Positions 53,698-63,878 are shown, numbered from the stretch's first letter. The stretch is 64,000 bases of DNA from Mesonia aquimarina (GCF_003667275.1 NZ_RCNV01000009.1:100848-164847), one strand, 5' to 3'. Made by a program: numbers and translations. The notes: generated from the sequence alone by a model not told the origin.

Positions 53698-55226
53698 GCT
53701 AGTTGTTTTTTAACAAAAGCTTCAAAATCTGTAAACTTTTCGTCGTCCATAACTTTTTCCATTTTTACTTGTCCGCCTTTTTTCTTGTTAGCTCCGCTCC
53801 ATTCATAAAAAACATCCATGGGAATCAAGTTTACTTTTACTCCTTTTAATGCTTTAGATCGAGCAACTTTATAATTTTTATTGGCATTTTTTAGACTTTC
53901 ATCTAATGCTTCAGCTAATTTCTGTTCATCAATATTAATTTTTTCGTCGGTACCTAAATGCCAGACGTGATAAAATTCACCATCGATTTTTACAGCTGCA
54001 ACAGTAAATTCAGGCAATTCGATATCAAATTTTTGTTCAACTTCCTGCACCGCATCATTCATCTTATTTACCGAAAGTTGTGAGCCTACAACATTTAGAA
54101 AAAACTTGGTTCTACCGGTAATTCTAATTTCAGCTTTTGCTACATCAGTAAACGCAATGGTATCGCCAATTAAATAACGCCAGGCTCCCGAAACCGTACT
54201 AATTAGTAATACATAATCTTTATCTTTCTCTACTTCTTCTAAATTTACAACCGGTGCATCTTCGGTTATGGAACCGTCTTGATTGATATAGTCTGGATGA
54301 AATGGAACAAACTCAAAATATACCCCATTATCGGTAATCAATTGCATTGCTGAGGTACTAGGACGCGTTTGGCAAGCCATAAAACCTTCTGATGCTAAAT
54401 ACGTATCTATTACCGTTATGGGGTGAGCCAATAAAGCATTAAAACTTTTTTCATAAGGCTCAAAAGCTACCCCCCCGGAAGTGTACACTTGTAAATTTGG
54501 CCAAACTTCGTGAATATTTTCTACCTTGTGGTATTTTATTACAGCCTTTAGCATTAACTCCATCCAAGACGGAATTCCGCTTAGGGCACCAATATCCCAG
54601 TTTTTAGCATTTTCGGCAATATGTTTTACACGCTCATCCCAATCGTCTATTTTAGCTATTTCTTCTCCCGGTTTATAATATCCGCGAAACCAAAATGGAA
54701 TATTACTAGCGCTAATTCCACTAATTTCACCTTCTAAATGGTCTTCTTTTTTTTGAAGATTAGTAGAACTTCCCAACATCATAATTTCTTTTTCAAAGAA
54801 ATCTGAAGGAAGATCAAAATTAGAAAGTGCCGTAACTTGTTTTATCCCCGCTTGTCTAATCGCATCTAACATATCATCGGTTACCGGAATTTTTTTACTG
54901 GTCTTCCCGGTAGTTCCAGAGCTTATTGCATAATAAGATGGCGCCCCCGGCCAGGTAATATCTTCTAAACCTTCGTGTAATTTATACCACCACTCTTCTT
55001 GCATTTTATGATAATCAAAATAAGGAATCTTCTCTTGAAAAGCTTTTTGTTGATTTTCGCTTTCAATAATTCGCTGAAAACCATAATATTTTCCAAAAGC
55101 AGTATTTTTAGCTTTCTTTAATAAATTATGGAGCACTTTTTTTTGATTTTCTATCGGATTATTTTCGGTAGAAATACTTCCGGTAACATCGATAACTCCT
55201 TTGATAATTGAACCTATTATAGCCAT
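53694..55226 (-). CDS. GH3 auxin-responsive-promoter-like acyl-adenylating protein
   Basis: 510 residues, the full length of bacterial GH3 proteins. ANL-superfamily features: YYAISSGTTGKTSKKIPVTD (P-loop-like SSGTTGK), VIDTYLASEGFMACQTRP, YVLLISTVSGAWRYLIGDTI (YRxGD equivalent) and RITGRTKFFLNVVGSQLS. Plant GH3 enzymes conjugate amino acids to auxin or jasmonate; the bacterial substrate is unknown. Convergent with the M48-like gene, the stops overlapping by 4 bp. Confidence 0.9.
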   Translation of the reverse strand: MAIIGSIIKGVIDVTGSISTENNPIENQKKVLHNLLKKAKNTAFGKYYGFQRIIESENQQKAFQEKIPYFDYHKMQEEWWYKLHEGLEDITWPGAPSYYAISSGTTGKTSKKIPVTDDMLDAIRQAGIKQVTALSNFDLPSDFFEKEIMMLGSSTNLQKKEDHLEGEISGISASNIPFWFRGYYKPGEEIAKIDDWDERVKHIAENAKNWDIGALSGIPSWMELMLKAVIKYHKVENIHEVWPNLQVYTSGGVAFEPYEKSFNALLAHPITVIDTYLASEGFMACQTRPSTSAMQLITDNGVYFEFVPFHPDYINQDGSITEDAPVVNLEEVEKDKDYVLLISTVSGAWRYLIGDTIAFTDVAKAEIRITGRTKFFLNVVGSQLSVNKMNDAVQEVEQKFDIELPEFTVAAVKIDGEFYHVWHLGTDEKINIDEQKLAEALDESLKNANKNYKVARSKALKGVKVNLIPMDVFYEWSGANKKKGGQVKMEKVMDDEKFTDFEAFVKKQLA

Positions 55227-55299
55227 TGCTTTATATTAAAAGTGGGTTATCAAATATATATTGAAATGAGTTTGGAGCGAAAAATAGCGCTATAAATCT

Positions 55300-56001
55300 T
55301 TGTTAATTAAACTTACGCCTAGTAAGCATTATGGAATAGAAAGTCAATATTTCTTAAAATGCTTAGTTTTTCTTTTTATATCTTTGTCCCTAAATTTATT
55401 CAGTTTGAACAAGGAAGTTATTATAGATCGGGTAGCAGAAATTCTTAAAGAAACGCCTACCTCTATGGAAATAGTAAAAAAAGGGGGCAATCGTGATGCA
55501 CGTTTTCATTATTTAGCAACTCACATGGTTGAGAAAGCTATTGAAAAAGATGCCTTAGTTTTATCTGAAAACGAAATGGGTATTGCTATTTTATTTAGAA
55601 ATAGTGAAAATCAAGCTAACTTCTGGAAAGATACCATTGAAAACATTAAACTGGTCTTAAACGTTACCGGTTTTAAAAATGTTTCTAAAATTCTGCGGAA
55701 TCAAAAATATGTAAAAAATCAGCGTCCTAAAGATCAAGATTATTTATACTGTTGGTTTTGGGGAATTGTTAAAGATAGTCGTGGAGCCGATACGCAAGTA
55801 GGTAAACAAATGAAAGATGAATTTTTGAGTCGTGCAGATAAATATAACTTACCCTTATTTGCTGAAACGCAAACCAGAAGAAATACAATTGTCTATCAAA
55901 AATTTGGTTTTGAGTTGTTTCACACCTGGAATAGACCGGATGGAAAAACGATGTATTTTCTTAAATACGATCCAAAAAAACAAGCAGCTAAGCGAAATTA
56001 A
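55300..56001 (+). CDS. GNAT-like acetyltransferase
   Basis: 233 residues in the open frame, which starts with TTG at 55300; the first ~35 residues look untypical (hydrophobic LKCLVFLFISLSLNLFSL), so translation may begin near 55405 (TTGAACAAGGAA). The body (GGNRDARFHYLATHMVEKAI, MGIAILFRNSE, then YLYCWFWGIVKDSRGAD, MKDEFLSRADKYNLPLFAET, RNTIVYQKFGFELFHTW) follows a GNAT fold: beta4-alpha3 and the YxxxGF C-terminal motif. Substrate unknown. Confidence 0.65.
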   Translation: MLIKLTPSKHYGIESQYFLKCLVFLFISLSLNLFSLNKEVIIDRVAEILKETPTSMEIVKKGGNRDARFHYLATHMVEKAIEKDALVLSENEMGIAILFRNSENQANFWKDTIENIKLVLNVTGFKNVSKILRNQKYVKNQRPKDQDYLYCWFWGIVKDSRGADTQVGKQMKDEFLSRADKYNLPLFAETQTRRNTIVYQKFGFELFHTWNRPDGKTMYFLKYDPKKQAAKRN

Positions 56002-56041
56002 GTATATTTTCTATTATTTAATTAAGAAAAAGTAAATACAA

Positions 56042-57205
56042 CTATTTACTGGCAAATAATTTTACATCTTGCTCTTCAATTGTTTTTCCCCCTAAAATAA
56101 TTAAGCGTTCCACAACATTACGTAATTCTCTGATATTGCCTGTCCAATCATACTCTTGTAGTAGTTTTAACGCTTTATCTGAAAATGTTTTTTCGGGTGT
56201 ACCTTGTTCTTCAGCTACTTTTTGCGCAAAATAATTTACCAATAGCGGAATGTCTTCTCTACGCTCATTAAGCTCAGGAACATTGATTAAAATCACAGCT
56301 AGACGATGGTATAAATCTTCTCTGAATTTTTTCTCTATAATTTCTTCCGATAAATTTTTATTAGTAGCAGCAATAACACGAACATCTACTTTTATGTCTT
56401 TATCGCTTCCTACCCGGGATATTTTTTTTTCTTGAAGTGCACGTAGAACTTTTGCCTGAGCAGAAAGGCTCATATCGCCAATTTCATCTAAAAAGATTGT
56501 CCCACCGTTTGCCGCTTCAAATTTACCGGCACGATCTTTATTTGCCGAAGTAAAAGCACCCTTAACGTGACCAAATAATTCACTTTCTATTAATTCTGAA
56601 GGAATTGCGGCACAATTTACTTCAATCATCGGTCCTTTTGAACGATCACTTTTTTGATGAATCCAATGTGCTACTAATTCCTTTCCGGTACCATTATCTC
56701 CGGTTATTAAAACGCGTGCATCGGTTGGAGCTACTTTCTCAATAATATCTTTTATCTGATTTATTTCTTCAGACTCCCCTATCATTTTATAGTTTTTACC
56801 AACTTTCTTTTTAAGGCGTTTATTTTCGGTTACTAACTCTTTCCTATCAAGAGCATTACGCACGGTGTTTAATAACCTATTTAAATCTGGTGGCTTAGAA
56901 ATGTAATCAAAAGCACCGATTTTCATGGTGTTTACCGCCGTATCTATATCTCCATGGCCCGAAATCATGACCATTGGCGTTTCGGGTTTAATTTTTTTAG
57001 TAGCTTCTAACACCTCAACACCATCCATTTTGGGCATTTTTATATCACAAAGTACTAAATCGTAATCTTCATTTTTGATCTTTTCCATTCCTGCGAGGCC
57101 ATCTTCGGCTTCTTCTACGGAATACTCTTTATTTTCTTCAGTTAAAATTTTTATTAAAACTCTACGGATTGCCGCTTCATCTTCTATGACAAGTATTCTA
57201 GCCAT
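56042..57205 (-). CDS. NtrC-family sigma-54 activator lacking the DNA-binding domain
   Basis: 387 residues. Receiver domain with phospho-Asp in YDLVLCDIKMPKMDG and Lys in FDYISKPP. AAA+ domain: Walker A ITGDNGTGKELVAHWIHQKS, sigma-54 loop GAFTSANKDRAGKFEAANGG, Walker B TIFLDEIGDMS, R-finger region EDLYHRLAVILI. The protein ends DWTGNIRELRNVVERLIILG then EEQDVKLFASK, so the usual C-terminal Fis-type HTH is missing. It abuts an outer-membrane protein gene (1 bp gap). No histidine kinase is adjacent. Confidence 0.9.
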   Translation of the reverse strand: MARILVIEDEAAIRRVLIKILTEENKEYSVEEAEDGLAGMEKIKNEDYDLVLCDIKMPKMDGVEVLEATKKIKPETPMVMISGHGDIDTAVNTMKIGAFDYISKPPDLNRLLNTVRNALDRKELVTENKRLKKKVGKNYKMIGESEEINQIKDIIEKVAPTDARVLITGDNGTGKELVAHWIHQKSDRSKGPMIEVNCAAIPSELIESELFGHVKGAFTSANKDRAGKFEAANGGTIFLDEIGDMSLSAQAKVLRALQEKKISRVGSDKDIKVDVRVIAATNKNLSEEIIEKKFREDLYHRLAVILINVPELNERREDIPLLVNYFAQKVAEEQGTPEKTFSDKALKLLQEYDWTGNIRELRNVVERLIILGGKTIEEQDVKLFASK

Positions 57206-57206
57206 G

Positions 57207-58106
57207 TTATATTTTTAATTTAATTCCTGTTCTTACGTAAAAAGCATTATCATTTTCAATTACAAATACATCATCTCGATTATTGTTTCTAATGCGGTAT
57301 TCGTTATAAATTGTATGACCTGCATAAAGGTAATATAAAATATGTTCTGTAAAATAATGTTCATAACCTATACCCAAGGTTACGTTGGTCATCGAAATAT
57401 TTTGCCCTACTCTGTTTTTGCCTTCTACTACGATATCTTCTTGAATATTGGCAAAGAAACCATCAAGTGTAGCAAATGTTTGTAGGTGATTTTTTTCATT
57501 AAAAGAATAGCGTAATAAAGATTTAGGAACACCGGCAGTATAGGACCAGTTTTCGTCAATTTCCCTAAAATAATTCAATAATGGTATAGGGTAGCCTCTA
57601 CCCGGAGTGGTGGTATAAATTAAACCGAAAATGATACGATAAGGTTTTCCTAAAGCTACTCCGTTTTCATCTGTATTCTTTACATCATTAATGGCATAAA
57701 TTGCGCTCAAAAAAATAAAATCGTCACTTCCTAAAGTAGTTTGAAAATTCGAGGCTATTCTCATCCCCGTTTTTACAGCAATTCGCCAATTAGAATTTCT
57801 AATTTTTCTGATGTAACCAACTGTAGTTTCTATACGTTGAGTAGATTCAATTGTACTGGTTTCAAAAGGAAAACGATCGTCAAAATCTAAATCTAACTTT
57901 CTATATTCCCCTCCAATAACTAAAAAGTCTTCTTCATTTAAAGGAATTGGTAATTGTGCTAAACCTCTAAAACGGTTTAAAGATTGGTTACCATTACTAA
58001 ATGGAATTCGCAAAAATTCTATGCGCGCTAAATCTGTTGTTTGGGCCTTAGCGGTAATTATAAATGCAAAAAAAGTAAGGCAAAAAATTAAAAGGTTTTT
58101 TTTCAT
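57207..58106 (-). CDS. DUF6268-like outer-membrane beta-barrel protein
   Basis: 299 residues. MKKNLLIFCLTFFAFIITAK AQ is a signal peptide; the rest alternates strands (FLVIGGEYRKLDLDFDDRFP, WRIAVKTGMRIASNFQTTLG, MTNVTLGIGYEHYFTEHILY) and ends with the aromatic-containing FYVRTGIKLKI strand of an outer-membrane barrel. Most like the DUF6268 porin-like family. Precedes the sigma-54 activator by 1 bp, so the two share a transcript. Confidence 0.7.
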   Translation of the reverse strand: MKKNLLIFCLTFFAFIITAKAQTTDLARIEFLRIPFSNGNQSLNRFRGLAQLPIPLNEEDFLVIGGEYRKLDLDFDDRFPFETSTIESTQRIETTVGYIRKIRNSNWRIAVKTGMRIASNFQTTLGSDDFIFLSAIYAINDVKNTDENGVALGKPYRIIFGLIYTTTPGRGYPIPLLNYFREIDENWSYTAGVPKSLLRYSFNEKNHLQTFATLDGFFANIQEDIVVEGKNRVGQNISMTNVTLGIGYEHYFTEHILYYLYAGHTIYNEYRIRNNNRDDVFVIENDNAFYVRTGIKLKI

Positions 58107-58241
58107 AAAATTATCAATCCGTATAACTTAACTCGTAAGCATAGAAAGATACTATTTTTGAATAAAGACAATTAATAATTAACGTTTATTTGGGCTTGAA
58201 ACCCTCGGAAAAATAAACTTTCGTTAAAACTATTAAGAGTT

Positions 58242-59537
58242 TTAATATTTTAACCACTTATATAATTCTTTATAGGTTGGTTTTTTACCATACATTAAAA
58301 TTCCGATTCGATATATTTTAGCCGCTAATAGTGTGACTAAAAATATAGTCCCGATTAAAACCAGCATCGATAATAGAATTTCCCACCATGGCACCCCAAA
58401 AGGAATTCGCATTAACATGACAACTGGAGAAGTTAATGGTATAAAAGAAAATATGGTAGAGACAATTCCGTGAGGGTTTTCAATTACCGAAAAGAAACCA
58501 ACATAAATCCCCAACATTAGCGGAATAATAATAGGAAACATAAACTGTTGTGTATCGGTTTCGTTATCTACCGCCGCACCAATAGCTGCATAAATTGCAC
58601 TGTATAAAAAATAACCGCCAATAAAATAAAACAGAAAACATAAAATCAGTTTTCCTAAAGGAAGATTAACAATATCTGTTATAATTTTTTGAATTTCTCC
58701 ATTGGCTGCTTGAGTAACTGCTTGTTGAGAAACTTCCGGTGGTTGAACATCTAAACCAAAAACAGCGCTTAGGCCAAACAATAAAATTCCCCCTAAAATA
58801 ACCCAAATTAAAAACTGTGTAATACCTGCAAAACTGGTTCCTAAAATTTTGCCCAACATTAATTGCATCGGTTTCACAGAAGAAATTATAATCTCAATTA
58901 TTCGGTTTGTTTTTTCCTCAATCACACTACGCATAACCATATTCCCATAAATAATGATAAACATCATTAAAAGGTAACCGGCCGCACCGCCAAAAAACAT
59001 TTTAATGTAATTTGCCATTTTAGAAGTTTGTTCCCCTTCAAAAGTCTCTATTTGCAAATTTACCTTTGTTTTAGCATCAGCTAATTTGGTTAAATCTACG
59101 CCATTTTCAACCAAATTAGAATTGGTTAGTTTTGTTGCAATTTTTTGTTCAACACCAGAAATAAATGAATTACTCGGTGCATCTTTTGCGAAAAATTCAA
59201 TTTTATTCGACAATACTGTTTTATCTTCTTCAACAGGAATATATAACAATCCGTAATATTCTTTAGCATCTACCGAATCTATTGCTTGTTCTAAACTATA
59301 AGTAGAATAGTTGATGTAAGTTATATCTTTTGTATCTACAAATTCTTCCTCAAATAAATTTGCCTCGTCGTGTAAACCTACTATCCGTTTCTCGTCATTA
59401 TTAATACTGCTTAAATAGGCAATAAGTGCGATCATCCCCACCATAATTATGGGACTTAGAAAAGTCATTATCACAAAAGTCTTATTTCTAACGCGGGCTA
59501 AATATTCGCGCTGAATGATGAGTTTTAGGTTACGCAT
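58242..59537 (-). CDS. ABC-2 type transporter permease (NatB-like)
   Basis: 431 residues. N-terminal span (KTFVIMTFLSPIIMVGMIAL), a large extracytoplasmic domain (~45-180), then five spans including MMFIIIYGNMVMRSVIEEKT NRIIEIIISSVKPMQLMLGK, the ABC-2 signature helix. It overlaps the ATPase gene start-to-stop by 8 bp. Together they form an exporter of the NatAB type (Na+ or other efflux); substrate not deducible. Confidence 0.9.
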   Translation of the reverse strand: MRNLKLIIQREYLARVRNKTFVIMTFLSPIIMVGMIALIAYLSSINNDEKRIVGLHDEANLFEEEFVDTKDITYINYSTYSLEQAIDSVDAKEYYGLLYIPVEEDKTVLSNKIEFFAKDAPSNSFISGVEQKIATKLTNSNLVENGVDLTKLADAKTKVNLQIETFEGEQTSKMANYIKMFFGGAAGYLLMMFIIIYGNMVMRSVIEEKTNRIIEIIISSVKPMQLMLGKILGTSFAGITQFLIWVILGGILLFGLSAVFGLDVQPPEVSQQAVTQAANGEIQKIITDIVNLPLGKLILCFLFYFIGGYFLYSAIYAAIGAAVDNETDTQQFMFPIIIPLMLGIYVGFFSVIENPHGIVSTIFSFIPLTSPVVMLMRIPFGVPWWEILLSMLVLIGTIFLVTLLAAKIYRIGILMYGKKPTYKELYKWLKY

Positions 59538-60459
59538 GATCGTTAACGGTTTTTATAAAAATATCGTTTACAGAAGGTATTACCTCCACAAAATGGTTTA
59601 CCACACCATAATTCATTAAAAATGAAAGCAATTCGTTAGGTTGATGTGTTTCAGAAATTTTCACATTTAATCGTACATCTTGATTGATACTGTGGAAATC
59701 TGCAGGCAGTACGGTAAACTTTTCATTTATCGCTTGTAAAAATGCCGCATCATCCTTTGTTTGTATAGATATCTGGTATTCATTTGTTTTAAATTGCTGT
59801 TTTATATCAGCAACTTTACCATCTAAAACCTTGTTTGACTTATGAATTAATGCCAAAGAATCACACAACTCTTCTACACTTTCCATACGATGTGTAGAAA
59901 ATAATATGGTAGCACCTTCTTCTCTTAACTGAAGAATTTCATCTTTAATTAAGTTTGCATTTACGGGATCAAAACCACTGAAAGGCTCATCAAAAATTAA
60001 GAGTTTTGGTTGATGCAATACCGTTACAATAAATTGTATTTTCTGTGCCATCCCTTTAGAAAGCTCTTGAATTTTTTTATTCCACCAATCGCCAATTTCC
60101 AGCCGATCAAACCAATATTGAAGTCTCTTTTTTGCCTCTTGTTTAGAAAGACCTTTTAGTTGTGCCAAGTATAAAACCTGCTCTCCAACTTTCATAGATT
60201 TGTATAAACCCCGTTCTTCAGGCAAGTAACCTATATATTGAATATCTTCAGGTTGAAGCGGTGTACCATCTAACAACACTTGGCCTTTATCTGGCATGGT
60301 AATTTGATTGATAATTCTAATGAAAGTAGTTTTTCCTGCTCCATTTGGACCTAAAAGGCCAAAAATACTTTGCTGAGGAATTTGCAATGAAAAATCATTT
60401 AAGGCGGTAAAATTACCAAATGATTTTGAAACTCCTTCAGCTACTAAAAGATCATTCAT
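59530..60459 (-). CDS. ABC transporter ATP-binding protein (NatA-like)
   Basis: 309 residues. Walker A GLLGPNGAGKTTFIRIIN, Q-loop IQYIGYLPEERGLYKSMKVG, signature ELSKGMAQKIQFIVTVLHQP, Walker B LLIFDEPFSGFDPVNA and H-loop ILFSTHRMESVE. C-terminal ~90-residue accessory domain (DUF4162-like). Cognate permease is the overlapping downstream gene. Confidence 0.95.
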   Translation of the reverse strand: MNDLLVAEGVSKSFGNFTALNDFSLQIPQQSIFGLLGPNGAGKTTFIRIINQITMPDKGQVLLDGTPLQPEDIQYIGYLPEERGLYKSMKVGEQVLYLAQLKGLSKQEAKKRLQYWFDRLEIGDWWNKKIQELSKGMAQKIQFIVTVLHQPKLLIFDEPFSGFDPVNANLIKDEILQLREEGATILFSTHRMESVEELCDSLALIHKSNKVLDGKVADIKQQFKTNEYQISIQTKDDAAFLQAINEKFTVLPADFHSINQDVRLNVKISETHQPNELLSFLMNYGVVNHFVEVIPSVNDIFIKTVNDHA

Positions 60460-60579
60460 AAATATGGTCTAAAATTTTGCGTAACAAATATAGGTATTCA
60501 GGTTGAGTTTTAGACAAAAAACAAAACCCACCCTTAAAATTATACAAATTAAGGATGGGAAAAAAAATTGCTATGAAAA

Positions 60580-60613
60580 AGAAAAATATCACTACAAAAT
60601 GCTGTAGTGATAT
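60580..60613 (-). terminator. Terminator of the grpE-dnaJ operon
   Basis: Read on the minus strand: ATATCACTACA-GCATTT-TGTAGTGATAT then TTTTTCTTTTT. About 35 bp after the dnaJ stop. Confidence 0.88.
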
Positions 60614-60647
60614 TCAAATATATATAAATTTTTGTTAATAAAATGAA

Positions 60648-61772
60648 TTATGAAAACATATCTTTAACTTTTTCAAAGAAAGATTTATCATTTTTTTCTG
60701 GATTCGGCTGGAAATTATCGTCATTCTGCATAGTTTCAAAAAACTCCTTTTGCTCTTTAGAAAGTGTTTTAGGTGTCCATACATTTACATGAACCAATAA
60801 ATCTCCACTACCGTAACCATTAATACTAGGAATACCCTTGCCACGTAAACGAAGTATTTTACCACTTTGAACCCCGGCTTCAATCTTTATACGCACTTTT
60901 CCACCTACAGTTTGAATTTCTTTAGAAGCTCCTAAAGCTGCTTCAGAAAAACTTATATATAAATCGTAATGTAAATTATCACCTTCACGTTGCAAATCTG
61001 CGTGTGGTTTTTCCTCAATAGCAACTAATAAATCTCCCGCAATTCCATTACCCGGGGCTTCGTTCCCCTTTCCGGCAACTTTCAATTGCATTCCTTCTAC
61101 AACGCCGGGAGGAATTTTTATAGAAACCGTCTCCTCTTCCATTCGCAAGCCTTGCGCATCTGCGTCTTGAGGCTTTTTATCGATCATTTGTCCAGAACCG
61201 CCACAAACATTACAGGGAGATGCGGTCTGCATTCTTCCTAGAATAGTATTGGTGACACGAGTCACTTGCCCTGTACCTTTACAAGTAGAGCAAGTTGTAT
61301 AGGTTGTACCTGGCGCTTGAATTTTACGTTTTACTTTTATTTTTTTCTCAACTCCCTTGGCAATTTCCTCTAAACTAAGTTTTACACGAATTCTTAGGTT
61401 GCTTCCTTTGGCTCTGCGTTGGCCACCGCCGAAACCACCCCCGAAACCGGAGAATCCGCCTCCACCAAAAGCACCGCCAAAAATGTCTCCAAACTGACTA
61501 AAGATATCATCCATATTCATTCCGCCTCCGCCGAAGCCTCCAGAACCATCAAAAGCTGCATGACCCATTTGGTCATAACGTGCTTTTTTGTCAGGATTAC
61601 TTAGCACCTCATAAGCTTCTGCAGATTTTTTAAACATCTCTTCTGCCTTTGGATCATCAGGATTTTTATCGGGATGGTATTTAATTGCCCTTTTCCGATA
61701 AGCCTTTTTTATCTCTGCTGCACTTGCGTCTTTACTCAGTCCTAATATTTCGTAATAATCTTCTTTCATCAA
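60648..61772 (-). CDS. dnaJ: Chaperone DnaJ (Hsp40)
   Basis: 374 residues. J domain with HPD ([11 protein letters not shown]), Gly/Phe-rich linker ([20 protein letters not shown] and repeats), Cys-rich region and two C-terminal beta domains. The zinc region has only two CxxCxGxG motifs (CSTCKGTG and CNVCGGSG) rather than four, so it binds one zinc; I recall this as usual in Flavobacteriia. Stimulates DnaK ATPase; follows grpE by 27 bp. dnaK is not in this window. Confidence 0.97.
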   Translation of the reverse strand: MMKEDYYEILGLSKDASAAEIKKAYRKRAIKYHPDKNPDDPKAEEMFKKSAEAYEVLSNPDKKARYDQMGHAAFDGSGGFGGGGMNMDDIFSQFGDIFGGAFGGGGFSGFGGGFGGGQRRAKGSNLRIRVKLSLEEIAKGVEKKIKVKRKIQAPGTTYTTCSTCKGTGQVTRVTNTILGRMQTASPCNVCGGSGQMIDKKPQDADAQGLRMEEETVSIKIPPGVVEGMQLKVAGKGNEAPGNGIAGDLLVAIEEKPHADLQREGDNLHYDLYISFSEAALGASKEIQTVGGKVRIKIEAGVQSGKILRLRGKGIPSINGYGSGDLLVHVNVWTPKTLSKEQKEFFETMQNDDNFQPNPEKNDKSFFEKVKDMFS

Positions 61773-61799
61773 AAATCTTCTTTTCTAATTTTGCACTTC

Positions 61800-62378
61800 T
61801 TACTTTCCGGTAACAACTTTAGGATATCGAATTATTTTTTCTCCTAAAGTGTATCCTTTTTCAACTACATCAACAATTTTGCCTTTTAATTTTTTGTCAG
61901 GTGCTGGAATTTGTGTTATTGCTTCGTGTAAATCAGCATCAAACTTATCTCCCTTTTTTACATTCATCAAAGTTAAGCCTTTACCCTTAAGTGTTTCTTT
62001 TAGCTTATTGCTGATTAACTCAACACCTTTTAATAAATCTTTATCTTTAGATTTTTCAATTTCCGCTAAAGCGCGATCAAAATCATCTAAAACCGGTAAC
62101 ATCGCTTGCATTACTTCTTGTCCGGCGGTTTTAAATAGCTCTACACGCTCTTTACTAGTGCGTCTTTTATAATTCTCGAATTCAGCAAACAGACGCAAAA
62201 ATTTATCTTTTTCTTTCTCTACTTCATTTTTTAATTGATCTACTTCAGAAAGCTCTTCTTGCTCTTCCTGCTTTTCCTCCTGGGTTTCTACATCTTCAAT
62301 AGCCTCATCTATAGTCTGTTCCACTTGATCTTTTACAGTTTCGTTTTCTTTATTGGTAGTTTCTTCTTTCTTACTCAT
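61800..62378 (-). CDS. grpE: Nucleotide exchange factor GrpE
   Basis: 192 residues from the ATG at 62376-62378 (MSKKEETTNKENETVKDQVE); an upstream ATG at 62420 precedes the predicted promoter end and is unlikely. A long acidic N-terminal tail, dimerising coiled coil (FAEFENYKRRTSKERVELFK), and the C-terminal beta-wing with HEAITQIPAPDKKLKGKIVD VVEKGYTLGEKIIRYPKVVT, the GrpE signature. Releases ADP from DnaK. Upstream of dnaJ in the same operon. Confidence 0.96.
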   Translation of the reverse strand: MSKKEETTNKENETVKDQVEQTIDEAIEDVETQEEKQEEQEELSEVDQLKNEVEKEKDKFLRLFAEFENYKRRTSKERVELFKTAGQEVMQAMLPVLDDFDRALAEIEKSKDKDLLKGVELISNKLKETLKGKGLTLMNVKKGDKFDADLHEAITQIPAPDKKLKGKIVDVVEKGYTLGEKIIRYPKVVTGK

Positions 62379-62405
62379 GGTAACATTATTTTTTATTTGA
62401 TTTGG

Positions 62406-62439
62406 CAAATGTACTGCCAATAAAGAATAATTGTCAAAA
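62406..62439 (-). promoter_or_regulatory. Promoter of grpE-dnaJ
   Basis: Minus strand: TTTTGAC (33-type box; CAA at 62435-62437) and TACATTTG (TAnnTTTG, 62406-62413), about 21 bp apart, ending ~28 bp before the grpE ATG. No CIRCE element seen. Confidence 0.6.
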
Positions 62440-62529
62440 TGTCACTTTATATTTTTTAATATATATTTAAGAAACTGCGCTATGGAAAACTTTAAATTTG
62501 GAGATTACTTAAATCTAAATAATCAAATC

Positions 62530-63207
62530 ATGAAAAAGGCATTTTTAAATGTATTTTTATTGGCAACTATAGGGATAGCTGCCGTTTCTTGTAAAAATGA
62601 CAAGAAAAACGAAACAGAAGCGAAAGAACCGGAAAAAGTAGCTGAAGCTAGTGAAATGGCAGCTACTTACAAAGTTGACACCGAACAATCTGTTATAAAC
62701 TGGAAAGGAGCTAAACTTACCGGTGGCGGGCACGAAGGTGTTATTTCTTTTAAAGGAGGTGAACTAAGCATGAATGACAATATGCTAGAACATGGAGAAC
62801 TTGTTATAGATATGACAAGTATTCAAGTTGAAGATTTAGAAGGTGAAAAGAAACAAAATTTAGAAGCGCACCTTAAGGGCACCGTAGAAGGTAAAGAAGG
62901 CGATTTTTTTAATGTAAAGAAATACAACACAGCTACTTTCGAAATTACTGGAATCAATAAGAAAGATGGGATGTATATGTTAAATGGAAACTTAACTTTA
63001 AAAGAAAAGACAAACAATATATCTATTCCTGTTCAGGTTGAAAAAAACAATGAAGCTTTACGTCTTTCTAGTGAAGCATTTATGATTGATCGTACAAAAT
63101 GGGATGTTAATTACGGATCTAAATCTGTGTTTGACGACTTAGTTGGAAACAATGTTATTAATGATGAAATTGAATTACAAGTAAAAGTTTATGCTTCAAA
63201 GGTTTAA
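62530..63207 (+). CDS. YceI family lipoprotein
   Basis: 225 residues from the ATG at 62530 (MKKAFLNVFLLATIGIAAVS CKNDKK), which gives a clean lipoprotein signal with Cys 21; upstream ATGs add an untypical leader. YceI lipocalin-like fold: YKVDTEQSVINWKGAKLTGG GHEG, LVIDMTSIQVEDLEG, HLKGTVEGKEGDFFNVKKYN and DRTKWDVNYGSKSVFDDLVG NNVINDEIEL. YceI proteins bind polyisoprenoid lipids in the periplasm. Divergent from grpE. Confidence 0.92.
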   Translation: MKKAFLNVFLLATIGIAAVSCKNDKKNETEAKEPEKVAEASEMAATYKVDTEQSVINWKGAKLTGGGHEGVISFKGGELSMNDNMLEHGELVIDMTSIQVEDLEGEKKQNLEAHLKGTVEGKEGDFFNVKKYNTATFEITGINKKDGMYMLNGNLTLKEKTNNISIPVQVEKNNEALRLSSEAFMIDRTKWDVNYGSKSVFDDLVGNNVINDEIELQVKVYASKV

Positions 63208-63241
63208 TTAAGGCCCATATCATAAACTTTTTTAATAGAAG

Positions 63242-63275
63242 AATAACAGGGATCGCGATTCCTGTTATTTTTTTG
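63242..63275 (+). terminator. Terminator after the YceI gene
   Basis: AATAACAGG-GATCGCGATT-CCTGTTATT stem followed by seven T; 35 bp after the stop. Confidence 0.9.
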
Positions 63276-63878
63276 TCCAATTCTAAATTTTACACATTGT
63301 GAAAAGAAGATTTATTTAGTAATAAATTCTTGAAGTAGTTCAAAAGGGGTGACGAGCTCAATGGATTTTAGAGAAATTATAGAAACGTGGATTGAGAAAA
63401 TGCTGGGAGGAGAATTGATAGTTATCTAGACTTAGACAAGTACCAAAAGACCGAAAATACCAATACCTGTTATGGTTTTGATTAGAAAAATGTAAGAACA
63501 TCCTCCGGAGAATCCCAAATCCAGCTTGCCAAGGATCGGAACGCTTCCTTTAACTCAGTGATTATTCTTAAACGTGTCATTGTATTGCTCTACGCTAAAG
63601 CAATAAGCAATAGCGAAGAACAAATCAAGGGAGAAAGCCATATTTTAGAATTATTCATCAATAAAATTTTAAGAGGCAAATGTAATTGATTTAAAATTGA
63701 AAATAAAGGCTTATAATTTATTTCAAGGATATAAAAATAAAATGATTAAGCTTATAGGAATGGCGTTCCTTCGGTCGGGCTATCACTACTCGCTTTTTTA
63801 CAAACGTTTTGCGTTTTATAAAAAGAGCTCAAACACACCGTTCTATCCCGAACGCAAAACACCAATAAATTATTAAAA
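63276..63878. other. Intergenic region downstream of the rRNA operon with gene relics
   Basis: No intact gene. Short pieces read MDFREIIETWIEKMLGGELI (63361) and, after breaks, LLYAKAISNSEEQIKGESHI LELF (63577-63650), which look like a decayed small protein I cannot name. The tail 63764-63870 contains GCGTTCCTTCGGTCGGGCTA and CGTTTTGCGTTTTATAAA, a form of intergenic repeat common near flavobacterial rRNA operons. Confidence 0.45.
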
